From the NCBI RefSeq assembly GCF_019343195.1, contig NZ_RPHB01000009.1:226395-290394 (forward strand): DNA of 64,000 nt. Reading direction: 5' to 3'. This DNA is from Arthrospiribacter ruber. GTDB lineage: Bacteria > Bacteroidota > Bacteroidia > Cytophagales > Cyclobacteriaceae. The translations under genes were made by a program, and so were the position numbers. The notes below the pieces were generated by a model. That model was not told the origin of the DNA. It ran no database searches and saw nothing but the letters and a program-made list of their open reading frames with translations. Within the stretch, counting starts at the first letter, position 1; each line of letters begins with the position of its first letter. Positions 53,146 to 61,856 of this stretch are shown here, piece by piece.

Positions 53146-54712
53146 GTGTATATAATTTGTTTTTCAATGGTCATCCAGATAAGCCAGGACTGGCTATGGA
53201 ACCTCGGAATTTTAATCATCCCTTTGTTTTAGGTTCTCCTCATGCCGGAATCCATATGGTTTTATTAAATCTCAATGGGGATAAAAAAAGGAGGCCGGAA
53301 TCCATGTTATCAACTAAATCTCCGGCCCGGAAGCAAAGCTTCCCTCCCGGCGCAGTACCGTCACCTTATGTGAATCCGCTAGCTACATTTGGGTTCATTG
53401 ATCAAATCACCTTATGAGGAGTGAAATCCGGGAGCCTTAAATGGATAATTGCTAATCATCGGCATCAGCGAAATTCCTTCGGCTTGATATAAGAAGGCAC
53501 ACAGACGTGCCTGCTGCCGTCTTTGAGGGAGAGGTTTCTGTAAGCCAGTCCCTTGATGCGGACTTTGGCTGAGCGGAAGGAGATTATGAGTAATCTTTCC
53601 CGGATCAGGTCAATGGCAGTATCTAAAATCTGGCCTTTACAGCGCGGAAATGTCCGTTGGTGTACGTCATCCTGATCCGGAGCTTGCGGAGGTGAAAGCC
53701 TGTCCCGCAGAATTGCGGGGGATCTACCTACTCCCAATGGAAGGAGACTCTTCGCTTTACTCAGAGTGACGGCCCCTACAATTCTGTCAATGGTAGCCCG
53801 CACAGTAACTGCCAGAGATGCCAGCCAGAGCACGGCATTTAGGCTTCGGGGGTACTTGGCTCCGAGCGAAGTTACCGCCCGGAGGCGGACATAGGCAGGA
53901 CAGGATTCCTGAGGGTAGAACACATTGTATAGGGTCTTTTTGATCAACCGGATCGGTGAAAAAGCCCTCCGTACGGGAGAGGGCGGGGAGTCCTCCCCTG
54001 CCCTTTTCCCTTTGGGGTGAGTCACAACTCCCTTGCGGATGCCATAAGATTTGCTTCGGTATAGGCATAGGAATGCCAGGTAGCAGTTTTTGAGGTAAAG
54101 TGCCATTGTTGATTGAAGATTTAAGATTGTAGATTGTAGATTTAAGATTGAGACACGAGAGTCGAGAATCGAGAGACAAGAGAATTCCATTAAGCAGGTT
54201 TTTGACCTACTTTTAGGAGAGAAGAGATTGCAGTAGACCTTTACAACAGGCCAATCCATTATGGTCTAAGAGCCATTGTCTATGATCTAGAATATAGACT
54301 CCAGCATCTCAAACCTGTCTTTTGTCTCATGTTCCCGATATTCAGGACAGGCTTCACGTCATACTCCAAGACTTATTCCCATCGCCTATCAACTAGTACA
54401 ATAGACTCACAGACCTGTCTTGGTTCTTGTCTCTTGATTCTTGTATCTCACAAGTGGGCCTAAAAGAATGTCTTTGGCGTTTGGAGGTTTCGTATGCCCA
54501 CCTGGTAGGAAAATCGGTTTGTCAAACCGGGGATTTGATGATGTTACGTTGGATCTCTTTAAGAGAGATGATTCTACCGATCTGATAAGGGGAAGTGCAA
54601 GCGGTACCCTCCACCCTGCTTGCCAGGGAGTGCGCTGGTCGCGCAAAAAGACCGATGTGTGAAATGCTCGCTTTCATGGTTTATCATATAAAAACGAGTC
54701 TGGTTCAGGTCG
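53146..54712. other. Long mostly non-coding stretch
   Basis: No gene is convincingly supported. A minus-strand frame (54259-53465) exists but has an unusual composition. Seen here: GGCCGGA...TCCGGCC inverted repeat (53293-53325), repeats of the AGATTGTAGATT type near 54125, a TCCCGA-type motif near 54330, and several hairpins between 54450 and 54640 (for example CGGTTTG-t-CAAACCG). It may include further RNA genes. Confidence 0.4.
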
Positions 54713-54808
54713 AAAAAAGAACACTATAGCGTGGGCTTCTATCAACCGCATCGCAAGGTTCCGACGCCCCATGAAACGGTTATCGATAGGCTGCCCACAG
54801 CTATAGCT
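54713..54808 (-). ncRNA. Candidate structured small RNA (possibly 6S-like)
   Basis: On the minus strand, GCTATAGCTGTGGGC at the start pairs with GCCCACGCTATAG near the end. Inside, CTATCGATAACCG pairs with CGGTTGATAG, and a GC-rich apical loop region follows. The 3' end runs into TTCTTTTTT. A -7 element TATATTTG (54819-54812) sits 4-7 nt before the first base of the closing stem. Length about 92 nt. An elongated hairpin with bulges suits a 6S-Flavo-type RNA, but this identity is a guess; SRP RNA core motifs are absent. Confidence 0.5.
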
Positions 54809-54989
54809 TTGCAAATATAACAAAAGCTAGCTATGAGCATGTACCTACCGTCTCGTTCATGATTACAATGGTCGGATTTTGCGATCGAGACTCTTTATGT
54901 ACATGTATCAAAATGAATCGAACATGCATAGATGTCAATTCTTAAACTTGATGTCTTAAATATCATAGCAACAAATCAAAAAAACAAGA

Positions 54990-55017
54990 AAAAGTTTACT
55001 TTTTATAGTAAACTTTT
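54990..55017. promoter_or_regulatory. 28-bp perfect palindromic operator
   Basis: AAAAGTTTACT and AGTAAACTTTT are perfect inverted 11-bp arms with a 6-bp spacer, ending 14 nt before the ATG of the XRE-like gene at 55032. This is a likely autoregulatory site. Confidence 0.65.
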
Positions 55018-55031
55018 GAATCCCTTAGGGG

Positions 55032-55583
55032 ATGGGAAAAATTAAACCATTAAAATCTCATCAAAAAAGAGAGCGGCTATTGAAGTTGATAGAAATAACA
55101 GGGTTGACTTTTTTGGGCTTCGAGGTTCTTTTAGGCTATAAAAGTGAAGGAAAATATATCCATCAAATAAAGAACAATCATAAAGAGGTGTCTAACCTAA
55201 TGATTAAAAAAATTCAGCGGGCCTTTAATATTTCAGAGGAGTTATTTCATGACATATCCATTGAATTTGATGAAGATGAAATTCAAAGTCAGGTATTAAA
55301 ATTAAAAAATGAAAATACCAACAGTTCTTCTTATTTCAAAAAAGAGGATGAGGTTTTAGTGGTAGTCAAGAAATTGATTAAATCAGGTTTTTTTGAAAGT
55401 GAAAAATCAGGAAAGGAAATACTTAGAAAGTTCCAAGAAATTGGGTATTCATATTCAAGTGAATACCTCTCTGGCAAATTGGTCAATCTCGTTAAAGGTG
55501 GTGTGCTAAAAGCACAAAAAAGGAGAATAATTCTTAAAAATGGAGAGCTCGGAAGTAAGAGGGTGAATTATTACCGGTATTAG
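55032..55583 (+). CDS. XRE-like regulator with C-terminal winged-helix-like part
   Basis: 183 residues. The N-terminal part (about 10-70) fits an XRE-like helix-turn-helix (Thr-Phe-Leu-Gly-Phe-Glu-Val-Leu-Leu-Gly-Tyr, Tyr-Ile-His-Gln-Ile-Lys-Asn-Asn). An acidic linker (75-105) and a C-terminal domain (about 105-183, basic, ending Arg-Val-Asn-Tyr-Tyr-Arg-Tyr) follow. The palindrome just upstream suggests that it represses itself. It may control the methylase operon that follows after a terminator and spacer. The family is not named with confidence. Confidence 0.65.
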   Translation: MGKIKPLKSHQKRERLLKLIEITGLTFLGFEVLLGYKSEGKYIHQIKNNHKEVSNLMIKKIQRAFNISEELFHDISIEFDEDEIQSQVLKLKNENTNSSSYFKKEDEVLVVVKKLIKSGFFESEKSGKEILRKFQEIGYSYSSEYLSGKLVNLVKGGVLKAQKRRIILKNGELGSKRVNYYRY

Positions 55584-55602
55584 GAACATAGATTATTCTA
55601 CT

Positions 55603-55665
55603 AAAATACCCTGCACAGGGTATTTTTTTGGCGTGGGAAAATGGGTAGGTTTGGGTTTAATTAAA
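55603..55665 (+). repeat. Repeat B copy 1, including a terminator
   Basis: AAATACCCTG-ca-CAGGGTATTT with a T-run forms an intrinsic terminator for the XRE-like gene. The following GGGAAAATGGGTAGGTTTG is shared with copies at 61696 and 62990. Confidence 0.75.
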
Positions 55666-55790
55666 AAGTTTTCGCAGCATATCCTGCTGTTTATTCCATA
55701 TGGCATAAATAGCACAAGCGATGCGGGAAGAGAACCATTAGCGGTAATTGTGGCTGAGCGTCTTGGATAACCACAGAAATATGACAAAAA

Positions 55791-56621
55791 ATGAATGATA
55801 CTATTATTGAAATAAAACCATTCTTGCGTTGGGCAGGAGGAAAAACTTGGTTAACGAAAGAAGTTGAAAAATTTATTCCAAACAATTTCAACAATTATTT
55901 TGAACCCTTTCTTGGAGGAGGATCTATATTCATTCATCTGAAAACCGTTGAAAAGATTGAAAAGAAAGCTTATTTATCAGATATAAACTCTGAGTTAATA
56001 AATGCTTATCAAGTTTTAAAATCAAAACCTGTCCAATTAATCTCTTCATTATCAAAGCACCAAAACAATGAAGCATATTATTACAATCTAAGATCAAGAG
56101 ATGTAATTGACCCCGTGGAACGCGCTTCGAAGTTTATATTTTTAAATCGGACATCTTTTAACGGTATTTATAGAGAAAATATGCAGGGTGAGTACAATGT
56201 CCCTTATGGATTCAAGCAATATAAAACTTTATTTGATACGGATAATTTGATTAATTTAAGTTGTGCATTTAAGAGTTCCTTTTTTTCTCATGGTGATTTC
56301 AAAAAAATAGCAAATAAAATAAAGCAAAATGATCTTGTGTTTATAGATCCACCATATACAGTTGCTCATGGTAATAATGGTTTTATAAAATACAATCAGA
56401 AAATATTTAGTTGGAAGGATCAAGTTAGGTTGAGTAAATTCATAGAGTTTTTAATAGAAAGAGGAGCATATTATATTATGACGAATGCACATCATGAAAG
56501 TATTATTGACCTTTTTGGGGATTACGGAGACATCACCATTTTAAGCAGAGCGAGTGTTGTAGGTGGAAAAAAGGCGAAGCGTACTAAATATGAAGAAATA
56601 ATTTTATCAAATATAAGCTAA
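55791..56621 (+). CDS. D12-class DNA adenine N6-methyltransferase
   Basis: 276 residues, normal for Dam-type enzymes. SAM-binding Phe-Leu-Arg-Trp-Ala-Gly-Gly-Lys (11-18) and Glu-Pro-Phe-Leu-Gly-Gly-Gly (38-44), and the catalytic Asp-Pro-Pro-Tyr (186-189), are intact. It should methylate adenine in a short target such as GATC (target unknown). It is first in a tight three-gene operon (5 nt and 2 nt spacings) with a membrane protein and a DGQHR protein. No cognate restriction enzyme of the classical kind lies inside the operon. Confidence 0.92.
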   Translation: MNDTIIEIKPFLRWAGGKTWLTKEVEKFIPNNFNNYFEPFLGGGSIFIHLKTVEKIEKKAYLSDINSELINAYQVLKSKPVQLISSLSKHQNNEAYYYNLRSRDVIDPVERASKFIFLNRTSFNGIYRENMQGEYNVPYGFKQYKTLFDTDNLINLSCAFKSSFFSHGDFKKIANKIKQNDLVFIDPPYTVAHGNNGFIKYNQKIFSWKDQVRLSKFIEFLIERGAYYIMTNAHHESIIDLFGDYGDITILSRASVVGGKKAKRTKYEEIILSNIS

Positions 56622-56626
56622 AAGAT

Positions 56627-57100
56627 ATGATTACAAGTGAATATTTAAAATATCATAGTATTTCTCTTCAAAATACTTTATTTATAGTAGTATTTACTAT
56701 ATTACCATTAGCTTTTGGGATACTTTCAAATGTCTTGTTTACAAGTTATAAAGGACTTTCCGAATACTACCTGAAAGGTGAATTTTTTCTTTACAGTGTT
56801 TCATTAATATCTTCAACCTATATTGGCTATAATAGTGTCAAAGGAAATAGGAATGCATTTGAAGGCTGGATAAATAAGACACTGTTAATAATTTTAGTTT
56901 TAGTTTCTGCATGTTACGCTTTTATAATTTCAAGCACAAATGACCCAAGGCCTGAGGTTGTAAAAGTTCTATCCTTCTCAGGTTTCTTTCTATCAATACC
57001 TCTTTTTTATTATTCACAATTTTTGGTAAACAAAAAATCACCTGATATAGGTGATTATAGAAAAGAAGAACAGAAAAATATTAAAAAGAGATTAGGTTAA
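56627..57100 (+). CDS. Four-helix membrane protein of the methylase operon
   Basis: 157 residues with hydrophobic helices at about 15-36, 52-68, 85-103 and 116-132 and a Lys-rich C-terminal tail. It lies 5 nt after the methylase and 2 nt before the DGQHR gene, so it is almost certainly cotranscribed. No family recognised. In antiviral operons a small membrane protein of this type is often the cell-killing effector; here that is inference. Confidence 0.75.
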   Translation: MITSEYLKYHSISLQNTLFIVVFTILPLAFGILSNVLFTSYKGLSEYYLKGEFFLYSVSLISSTYIGYNSVKGNRNAFEGWINKTLLIILVLVSACYAFIISSTNDPRPEVVKVLSFSGFFLSIPLFYYSQFLVNKKSPDIGDYRKEEQKNIKKRLG

Positions 57101-57102
57101 TT

Positions 57103-58233
57103 ATGGAAATTATAGATAAACAATACGTTGAATTTCAGTGCCTAGAAGCAGAGCAACCAATAGGAAATATGTATATTGGAATCCTTGATAGTGATGTGCT
57201 TGAATACATTTCCTATGCTGATGTTCGCAGGATTGAATTAGGTAAAGATAATAGAGATGTAGAAGATTATATTGGTATTCAGAGAGAGCTTAATCCAAAT
57301 CGAGAAAAAGAAATTGGGAAATATGTCAATTTGATTGATGCAACTTTTCCAAATAGTATTATCCTTGCGATTTCATCTGACTATGCTGAGTACAATCCAG
57401 ATACAAAAATGATGAAAATTCTTTACAAAGATGATATTGCAAAAGTTTTAGACGGGCAGCATAGAATTGCAGGTTTAAGGCATTATGAAAAGGAAGCCAG
57501 AACATTTCAGTGCATTGTTACCATTTATATTGATATGGAATTGGAAGATCAGGCAATCGTTTTTGCAACTATCAACAAAGAACAAAAAAACGTAAGTAAT
57601 TCTTTAGTTGCTGATTTATATTCTTTTGCTGAGAGTAGAAGCCCTCAAAAATCAGCGCATAATATAGTTAGAGCTTTAAACGCAAAAGAAGGAAGCCCTT
57701 TTTATAAGCGAATTAAAATTCTGGGTAATGCAAGGAATAAAGAACTTGAAACCATAACTCAAGATACATTTGTGAAAAACATTATAAATTATATATCTAA
57801 AGATCCTCAATCTGATAGGGATTTTTATAAAAGACATAAATCTAAAAAACTCGAATATGTGAGAGGTAATGAACTTAATAGATATTTTCTTAGAAATATT
57901 TTTATCGATGATACCGAAGATTACATAATTGCACAAATAATTTGGAACTTTTTCCATGCTGTTCAAAATAAATGGCCAAACGCTTGGAATGAAATCACAC
58001 CAAACATAATCTTAAATAGGTCTACAGGTTTTATAGCTTTAATGAGATTTTTTAAACATGCATATTTAAGTTTTAATAAAATAGGAGAAATCATAACTAA
58101 AGAGCAGTTTGCAGAAATATTTGATAAAATTGACATAAAGGAAGAGGACTTAAATAAAGAAAAATATGTTCCCGGATCTTCTGGTCAAGGACAACTTTAT
58201 AGAGATTTGATTGAGAAGAGTGGTCTTCAATAG
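57103..58233 (+). CDS. DGQHR-domain (DndB/ParB-like) protein
   Basis: 376 residues. Asp-Gly-Gln-His-Arg is at 117-121, within the ParB-like nuclease/ATPase fold shared with DndB and related phosphorothioation regulators. Nearby conserved residues include Ile-Asn-Lys-Glu-Gln near 160. The C-terminal half is helical, with Thr-Gly-Phe-Ile-Ala-Leu. DndB-type proteins bind DNA and regulate modification systems. Here the partner is an adenine methylase, so a sensing or regulatory role for DNA modification is likely. It ends the operon. Confidence 0.85.
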   Translation: MEIIDKQYVEFQCLEAEQPIGNMYIGILDSDVLEYISYADVRRIELGKDNRDVEDYIGIQRELNPNREKEIGKYVNLIDATFPNSIILAISSDYAEYNPDTKMMKILYKDDIAKVLDGQHRIAGLRHYEKEARTFQCIVTIYIDMELEDQAIVFATINKEQKNVSNSLVADLYSFAESRSPQKSAHNIVRALNAKEGSPFYKRIKILGNARNKELETITQDTFVKNIINYISKDPQSDRDFYKRHKSKKLEYVRGNELNRYFLRNIFIDDTEDYIIAQIIWNFFHAVQNKWPNAWNEITPNIILNRSTGFIALMRFFKHAYLSFNKIGEIITKEQFAEIFDKIDIKEEDLNKEKYVPGSSGQGQLYRDLIEKSGLQ

Positions 58234-58398
58234 CAACGTACTACCAACCTTTAGTGGCAATTCCCCCTACTTTTAAAAACTTGATTTCATATTCAATCGC
58301 TTTAAAAATTGCATTCAATGAAAAAGTTTGTTGTACTTAACCTTGCGCTAGTCAGAATATTAGAACGACATTGCAACAACCAAAATGACAACTGAAAA

Positions 58399-59304
58399 AT
58401 GAAAATATATCTTTCGACAAACTACAGAAATTTGAATCCAGTGCGAGAAGCATTGGAAATGATTTCTGGCAGATTAAATATTGAACTTTATCAAGCTGAC
58501 TATTTTAATATTGAAGAACAGATTGTTCCACAAATCATAGAGACCATTAAAAAATCAGATGTAGTAGTTGCCGACATTTCAAATGAAAATCCCAATATCT
58601 ATTATGAAGTAGGTATTGCTCATTCAATGGGCAAACCAGTAATCTTAGTAAGCCAGACAAATAACTTCAATAGATTTTCTTTACTCTCATATCGGTTTTA
58701 CAATTATGACATTGACACAAAAGGAATTAAGAACCTATCATTTAGACTTGAACAAATTTTATCAGACAACAATGAATTAAATCAACTCAAACCTCAAACG
58801 AGAAAAAAACATATTTTAGATTTTCAGGAATTCACTAATAATAACAGATTAGATGAAATCTTAAATTTAAATGGAGTTGCAAAATTTTATGAACTTGAAA
58901 ATTGGATATTTACTTTACTCAAAGAAATTCCAGGATTTGAAGTTCAGTATAATGAACAAAGAAGCGGAAAGGAATACGATTTTATAGTTTGGAATTCTAA
59001 CGAATCGGAAGAATTGAAAGGATTGGGCAACCCTATCCCTATTGAAGTTAAAGCATCAAAATATGTTGAGAACAACTTAATCCATTCGCTTATAAGTAAG
59101 GCAAGTTCACAAGGGTTTAAGTCATTTATTCTTATTACGACAGCAAACCTCACAGAAGGAAATAAAAAATTAATAAGAGATTTAAAAGCACACTCTGGCA
59201 TAGCAATTCTTGTCGTTGACAAGGAAGATTTAAGCAGTATTAATTCTTCAAAGGATTTAATTAAAGCTTTAATCAAATCATTTAGAAAATTTTTTATCTA
59301 CTAA
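58399..59304 (+). CDS. Deoxyribosyltransferase-like domain fused to a PD-(D/E)xK nuclease
   Basis: 301 residues. N-terminal domain (1-125): Val-Val-Ala-Asp-Ile-Ser-Asn-Glu-Asn-Pro-Asn-Ile-Tyr-Tyr-Glu70-Val-Gly-Ile-Ala-His, the pattern of nucleoside 2-deoxyribosyltransferase/TIR-like folds. C-terminal domain (about 155-301): Asp194 in Glu-Tyr-Asp-Phe-Ile-Val-Trp and Glu216-Val-Lys218 give a restriction-endonuclease-like active site. The fusion suggests that a nucleotide-sensing or nucleotide-cleaving module controls a nuclease. It is followed by a second nuclease gene 3 nt later. No membrane segments. Confidence 0.75.
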   Translation: MKIYLSTNYRNLNPVREALEMISGRLNIELYQADYFNIEEQIVPQIIETIKKSDVVVADISNENPNIYYEVGIAHSMGKPVILVSQTNNFNRFSLLSYRFYNYDIDTKGIKNLSFRLEQILSDNNELNQLKPQTRKKHILDFQEFTNNNRLDEILNLNGVAKFYELENWIFTLLKEIPGFEVQYNEQRSGKEYDFIVWNSNESEELKGLGNPIPIEVKASKYVENNLIHSLISKASSQGFKSFILITTANLTEGNKKLIRDLKAHSGIAILVVDKEDLSSINSSKDLIKALIKSFRKFFIY

Positions 59305-59307
59305 GCA

Positions 59308-59841
59308 ATGTTTGACCTTCCAACATATCAAGGTTTACTTGCTGCTGTAGATGCAGCTGTAACAACGACACAAAAAGGTGACAGATTTGAAGAACTATGT
59401 GCTTATTTGTTTAATAATTTAGCTGGCGTAAGCATTGAAGGAAGAGACGCAGTTATGGCTGCTGAAGAAATTGACATTGTTCTGTGGAATGCACAAACAG
59501 AAGAAGTATTAAGACCATTTGACAATACAATACTAGTAGAATGCAAGAACTGGTCAAGCCCAGTTGGCGCACCTTCTTTTGACAGTTTTATTTCAAAAGT
59601 TAGACGAAGAACATTGAAAACAGGAATATTCATTGCAGCCAATGGCGTAACGGGCGATTTTTTAAATAGTAATAACGGAAGTGGAGCAATTGATTTGATT
59701 AAAGCAGCACTTGGTGAAGGGATAAGAGTAATTATAATCAATAGGGCGGACTTAGATGCTATTACAACTATTGACGATTTCCGAACTTTGATTAAAAAAA
59801 GATACTGTGGACTATTTATTCACAAACCATTCAATAACTAG
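59308..59841 (+). CDS. Mrr-like restriction endonuclease
   Basis: 177 residues. Glu29, Asp56 (Glu-Glu-Ile-Asp-Ile-Val-Leu-Trp) and Glu78-Cys-Lys80 (Val-Glu-Cys-Lys-Asn-Trp) form a complete PD-(D/E)xK centre. The rest is a small alpha/beta fold without an added DNA-recognition domain. It starts 3 nt after the preceding nuclease fusion, so the two are cotranslated. Similar active-site wording in both genes suggests a shared ancestry or a heterodimer. Confidence 0.78.
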   Translation: MFDLPTYQGLLAAVDAAVTTTQKGDRFEELCAYLFNNLAGVSIEGRDAVMAAEEIDIVLWNAQTEEVLRPFDNTILVECKNWSSPVGAPSFDSFISKVRRRTLKTGIFIAANGVTGDFLNSNNGSGAIDLIKAALGEGIRVIIINRADLDAITTIDDFRTLIKKRYCGLFIHKPFNN

Positions 59842-59851
59842 AAATACGGCT

Positions 59852-59918
59852 GCTAACATATAAGGGCTAAACCGAAGTGGAGCGCAGCGGAATTTCGGAA
59901 TTAGCCCCTGTTGACAGA
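59852..59918. other. Imperfect palindrome downstream of the nuclease pair, attC-like
   Basis: GCTAAC at the left and GTTGAC at the right bracket a hairpin with GGGCTAA/TTAGCCC and CCGAA/TTCGG arms. The layout resembles integron attC sites or a REP hairpin. The core positions do not fit the attC consensus fully. Confidence 0.35.
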
Positions 59919-59989
59919 AGTGTAGCGGGGTTGAGAGGAGATTTAGCTATGGGGATTAAAAGTTTGGAGTCATTCCTGATGGTTGACAG

Positions 59990-60224
59990 CCTAGCCAACC
60001 GTTAAGTTGACACGATATTCCTTTCACACCACCGTACATATGAGTTCAAATACAATATCGAAGTCAGGCCGTTACTCACGCGCCTAGAAGATGCCGTAAT
60101 TCGTCAGTAAAGGCATCTCACCCGTTGGAACGATTAACTTTTTGACCTATATTCACCATTGAAGGCACTCACCACATTGCAATGGATAACAGCCTGACTA
60201 CTGCTGGAGGGCAGTAGGTTCACG
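59990..60224 (-). other. Group II intron relic without ORF
   Basis: On the minus strand, TGTACGGTGGTGTGAAAGG (60037-60019) matches the conserved 3' domains of bacterial group II introns. Upstream segments such as GGTGAGATGCC and GCGCGTGAGTAACGGCC look like domain I pieces. A GTGAACC near 60224 may be the 5' end. There is no reverse transcriptase ORF and the length is only about 235 nt, so it is internally deleted. The identity rests on remembered motifs. Confidence 0.5.
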
Positions 60225-60336
60225 GTAATTTGAAAGTTTAATATCTTTAAATTAGGAGTAAATTTGAAGTGAACGGCGCCAAATGCCAGCTGTCTCCAAG
60301 ATGAGTCAGGTTGGGCCTTATGAAGAACAAAATATC

Positions 60337-61191
60337 ATGTCATATCAAGCAAATGTTTACCAAGTTATAATTGCTTCTCCAGGAGACGTATCCAGAGAAA
60401 GACAACTTGCAAGAGAAATTGTGTATGAGTGGAACAGTATAAATTCACTTGACAAAAGGATATGTCTCTTGCCAGTCGGATGGGAGCATAACTCGAGTCC
60501 AGAAATGGGTGGAAGAGCTCAAGAGTTTATTAACAAGCAAGTCCTTGAAAATAGTGATTTACTTATAGGAATTTTTTGGACAAGAATAGGAAGCTCAACT
60601 GGTGATTCTGTCAGTGGTTCTGTTGAAGAAATTGAAAAGCATGTCGAATCTGGCAAGCCAGCAATGCTCTATTTTTCGAATACCCCTGTTAGACCGGACA
60701 GCATTGATCAGAAGCAATACGAAGAATTAAAAAAATTTAAAAACGGCTGTTATGAAAAAGGTTTAGTTGAAATTTTTGACTCTATAGACGATTTAAGACA
60801 AAAGCTAACTAGACAACTCTCTTTAAAGATTATTCAAAACAATTACTTTCAAGTTGTTAAATCTAATGATAAACAAGACTCCTTAAACACAAAAAAAATT
60901 GATGAAATAAGCCAACTTGATTTAACTGAAGAATCTAAAGAACTGATAATCGAAGCCTCAAATGATCCAAGTGGCACTGTAATGAAAATAGCATACAAGG
61001 GCGGTTTTGATATTCAATCGAATGGCAAAAGGTTAAATTTGGATTTTGAACCACGAACGAGAGCCACTTGGCAAGCTGTAATTGAAAACCTAATTATGAA
61101 TGATATTTTAGAGGAACGTGGATATAAAGGAGAAGTGTTTGCTTTAACGTTATATGGTTATAAAATTGCGGATAAACTTAAAGAAAAATAA
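60337..61191 (+). CDS. DUF4062-domain protein
   Basis: 284 residues from ATG 60337 (60283 and 60301 are alternative starts with poor N-termini). The N-terminal domain starts Tyr-Gln-Val-Ile-Ile-Ala-Ser-Pro-Gly-Asp-Val-Ser-Arg-Glu-Arg, typical of DUF4062, a TIR-like sensor domain common in defence genes. Asn-Ser-Asp-Leu-Leu-Ile-Gly-Ile-Phe-Trp-Thr-Arg-Ile-Gly near 72 is the second signature. The C-terminal part (about 195-284) is soluble and looks winged-helix-like. No effector domain is fused. Confidence 0.8.
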   Translation: MSYQANVYQVIIASPGDVSRERQLAREIVYEWNSINSLDKRICLLPVGWEHNSSPEMGGRAQEFINKQVLENSDLLIGIFWTRIGSSTGDSVSGSVEEIEKHVESGKPAMLYFSNTPVRPDSIDQKQYEELKKFKNGCYEKGLVEIFDSIDDLRQKLTRQLSLKIIQNNYFQVVKSNDKQDSLNTKKIDEISQLDLTEESKELIIEASNDPSGTVMKIAYKGGFDIQSNGKRLNLDFEPRTRATWQAVIENLIMNDILEERGYKGEVFALTLYGYKIADKLKEK

Positions 61192-61200
61192 CGAACACCG

Positions 61201-61460
61201 AATCGAGGTACTGACTTAAATTCCAAGTAATTTTCAAAGGGTTTTATTAAATTTACAATAGCGAAAAGAGGGCTTCAGGCCATTCGTTGTACGGAAGTTC
61301 ATCTTCTGTAGGACTGGTTTTCTCCCACCCCACCAACTTGGTGAATGCTTAAAAGATCTGACTTTGGCTTTCCAGGATCATTCCAGGGTTTTTCTTTTTC
61401 TGGATTTGATAAATTCCCTCCCCCATTGAGAGCCAAAGGATCCAGAATATTTCCCTTCCT
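61201..61460 (+). repeat. Repeat A copy 1 downstream of the DUF4062 gene
   Basis: About 260 bp beginning AATCGAGGTAC, with a matching copy at 62728-62965. Shared blocks include GCGAAAAGAGGGCTTCAGGC and GTAGGACTGGTTTTCTC. It starts 9 nt after the gene's stop. Confidence 0.75.
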
Positions 61461-61650
61461 ATTTAAGGGGTCAATATCATCCGGAATTTCATTTGAAATA
61501 AAAAACCCGTTAACAACCTTGATTTTTGGTAGATAAAATTTATTTTTAATAGTGAATGATTCGTCCCTGTAAAATCGTGAGAATTATTTTGAAATAAAAA
61601 AGTTGAGTACCCCACCTAAAATTAAAAGTTGCAGTAGTTTGAATTACCCT

Positions 61651-61680
61651 CAAAGAACTCCTTCCGGGGAGTTCTTTTTA
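61651..61680 (+). terminator. Intrinsic terminator
   Basis: AAGAACTCC (61653-61661) pairs with GGAGTTCTT (61668-61676), followed by a T-run to 61679. Confidence 0.75.
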
Positions 61681-61695
61681 TTGAAAGGGACTGGT

Positions 61696-61765
61696 AAAAT
61701 TACCCTGTACAGGGTATTTTATTGGTGGGAGGGGGAATGGTAGGTTTGATAATTGGGTGATTTCG
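61696..61765 (+). repeat. Repeat B copy 2
   Basis: TTACCCTGTACAGGGTA (palindromic) and a following AATGGTAGGTTTG segment, as at 55603 and 62990. The rest of the gap 61461-61856 has no gene. Confidence 0.7.
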
Positions 61766-61856
61766 ACTATAATAAATTAAATCAAACTTAATTATAAAGC
61801 TTTCCTTTGTTAAGAAAGCAAGTAAAATGTTATGCACTACTTAAGAACAAAACAAC

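Noticed and set aside
53465..54259. 264-codon open frame on the minus strand
   Set aside because: Composition is unlike neighbouring genes, it contains repeat-like stretches near its start (ATTCTAAATC-type runs), has no recognisable domain or signal, and overlaps no conserved pattern. It is more likely chance in GC-richer non-coding DNA.
54441..54662. 73-codon frame before the candidate RNA
   Set aside because: The stretch folds into several hairpins and its translation has no domain; it is treated as non-coding.
54713..54808. SRP (4.5S) RNA as identity of the candidate RNA
   Set aside because: The conserved GGAAGGNAGCAGC apical core is missing, so 6S-like or unknown is preferred.
61345..61536. 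63-codon frame in repeat A
   Set aside because: The second copy of the repeat does not keep the frame, so it is not coding.
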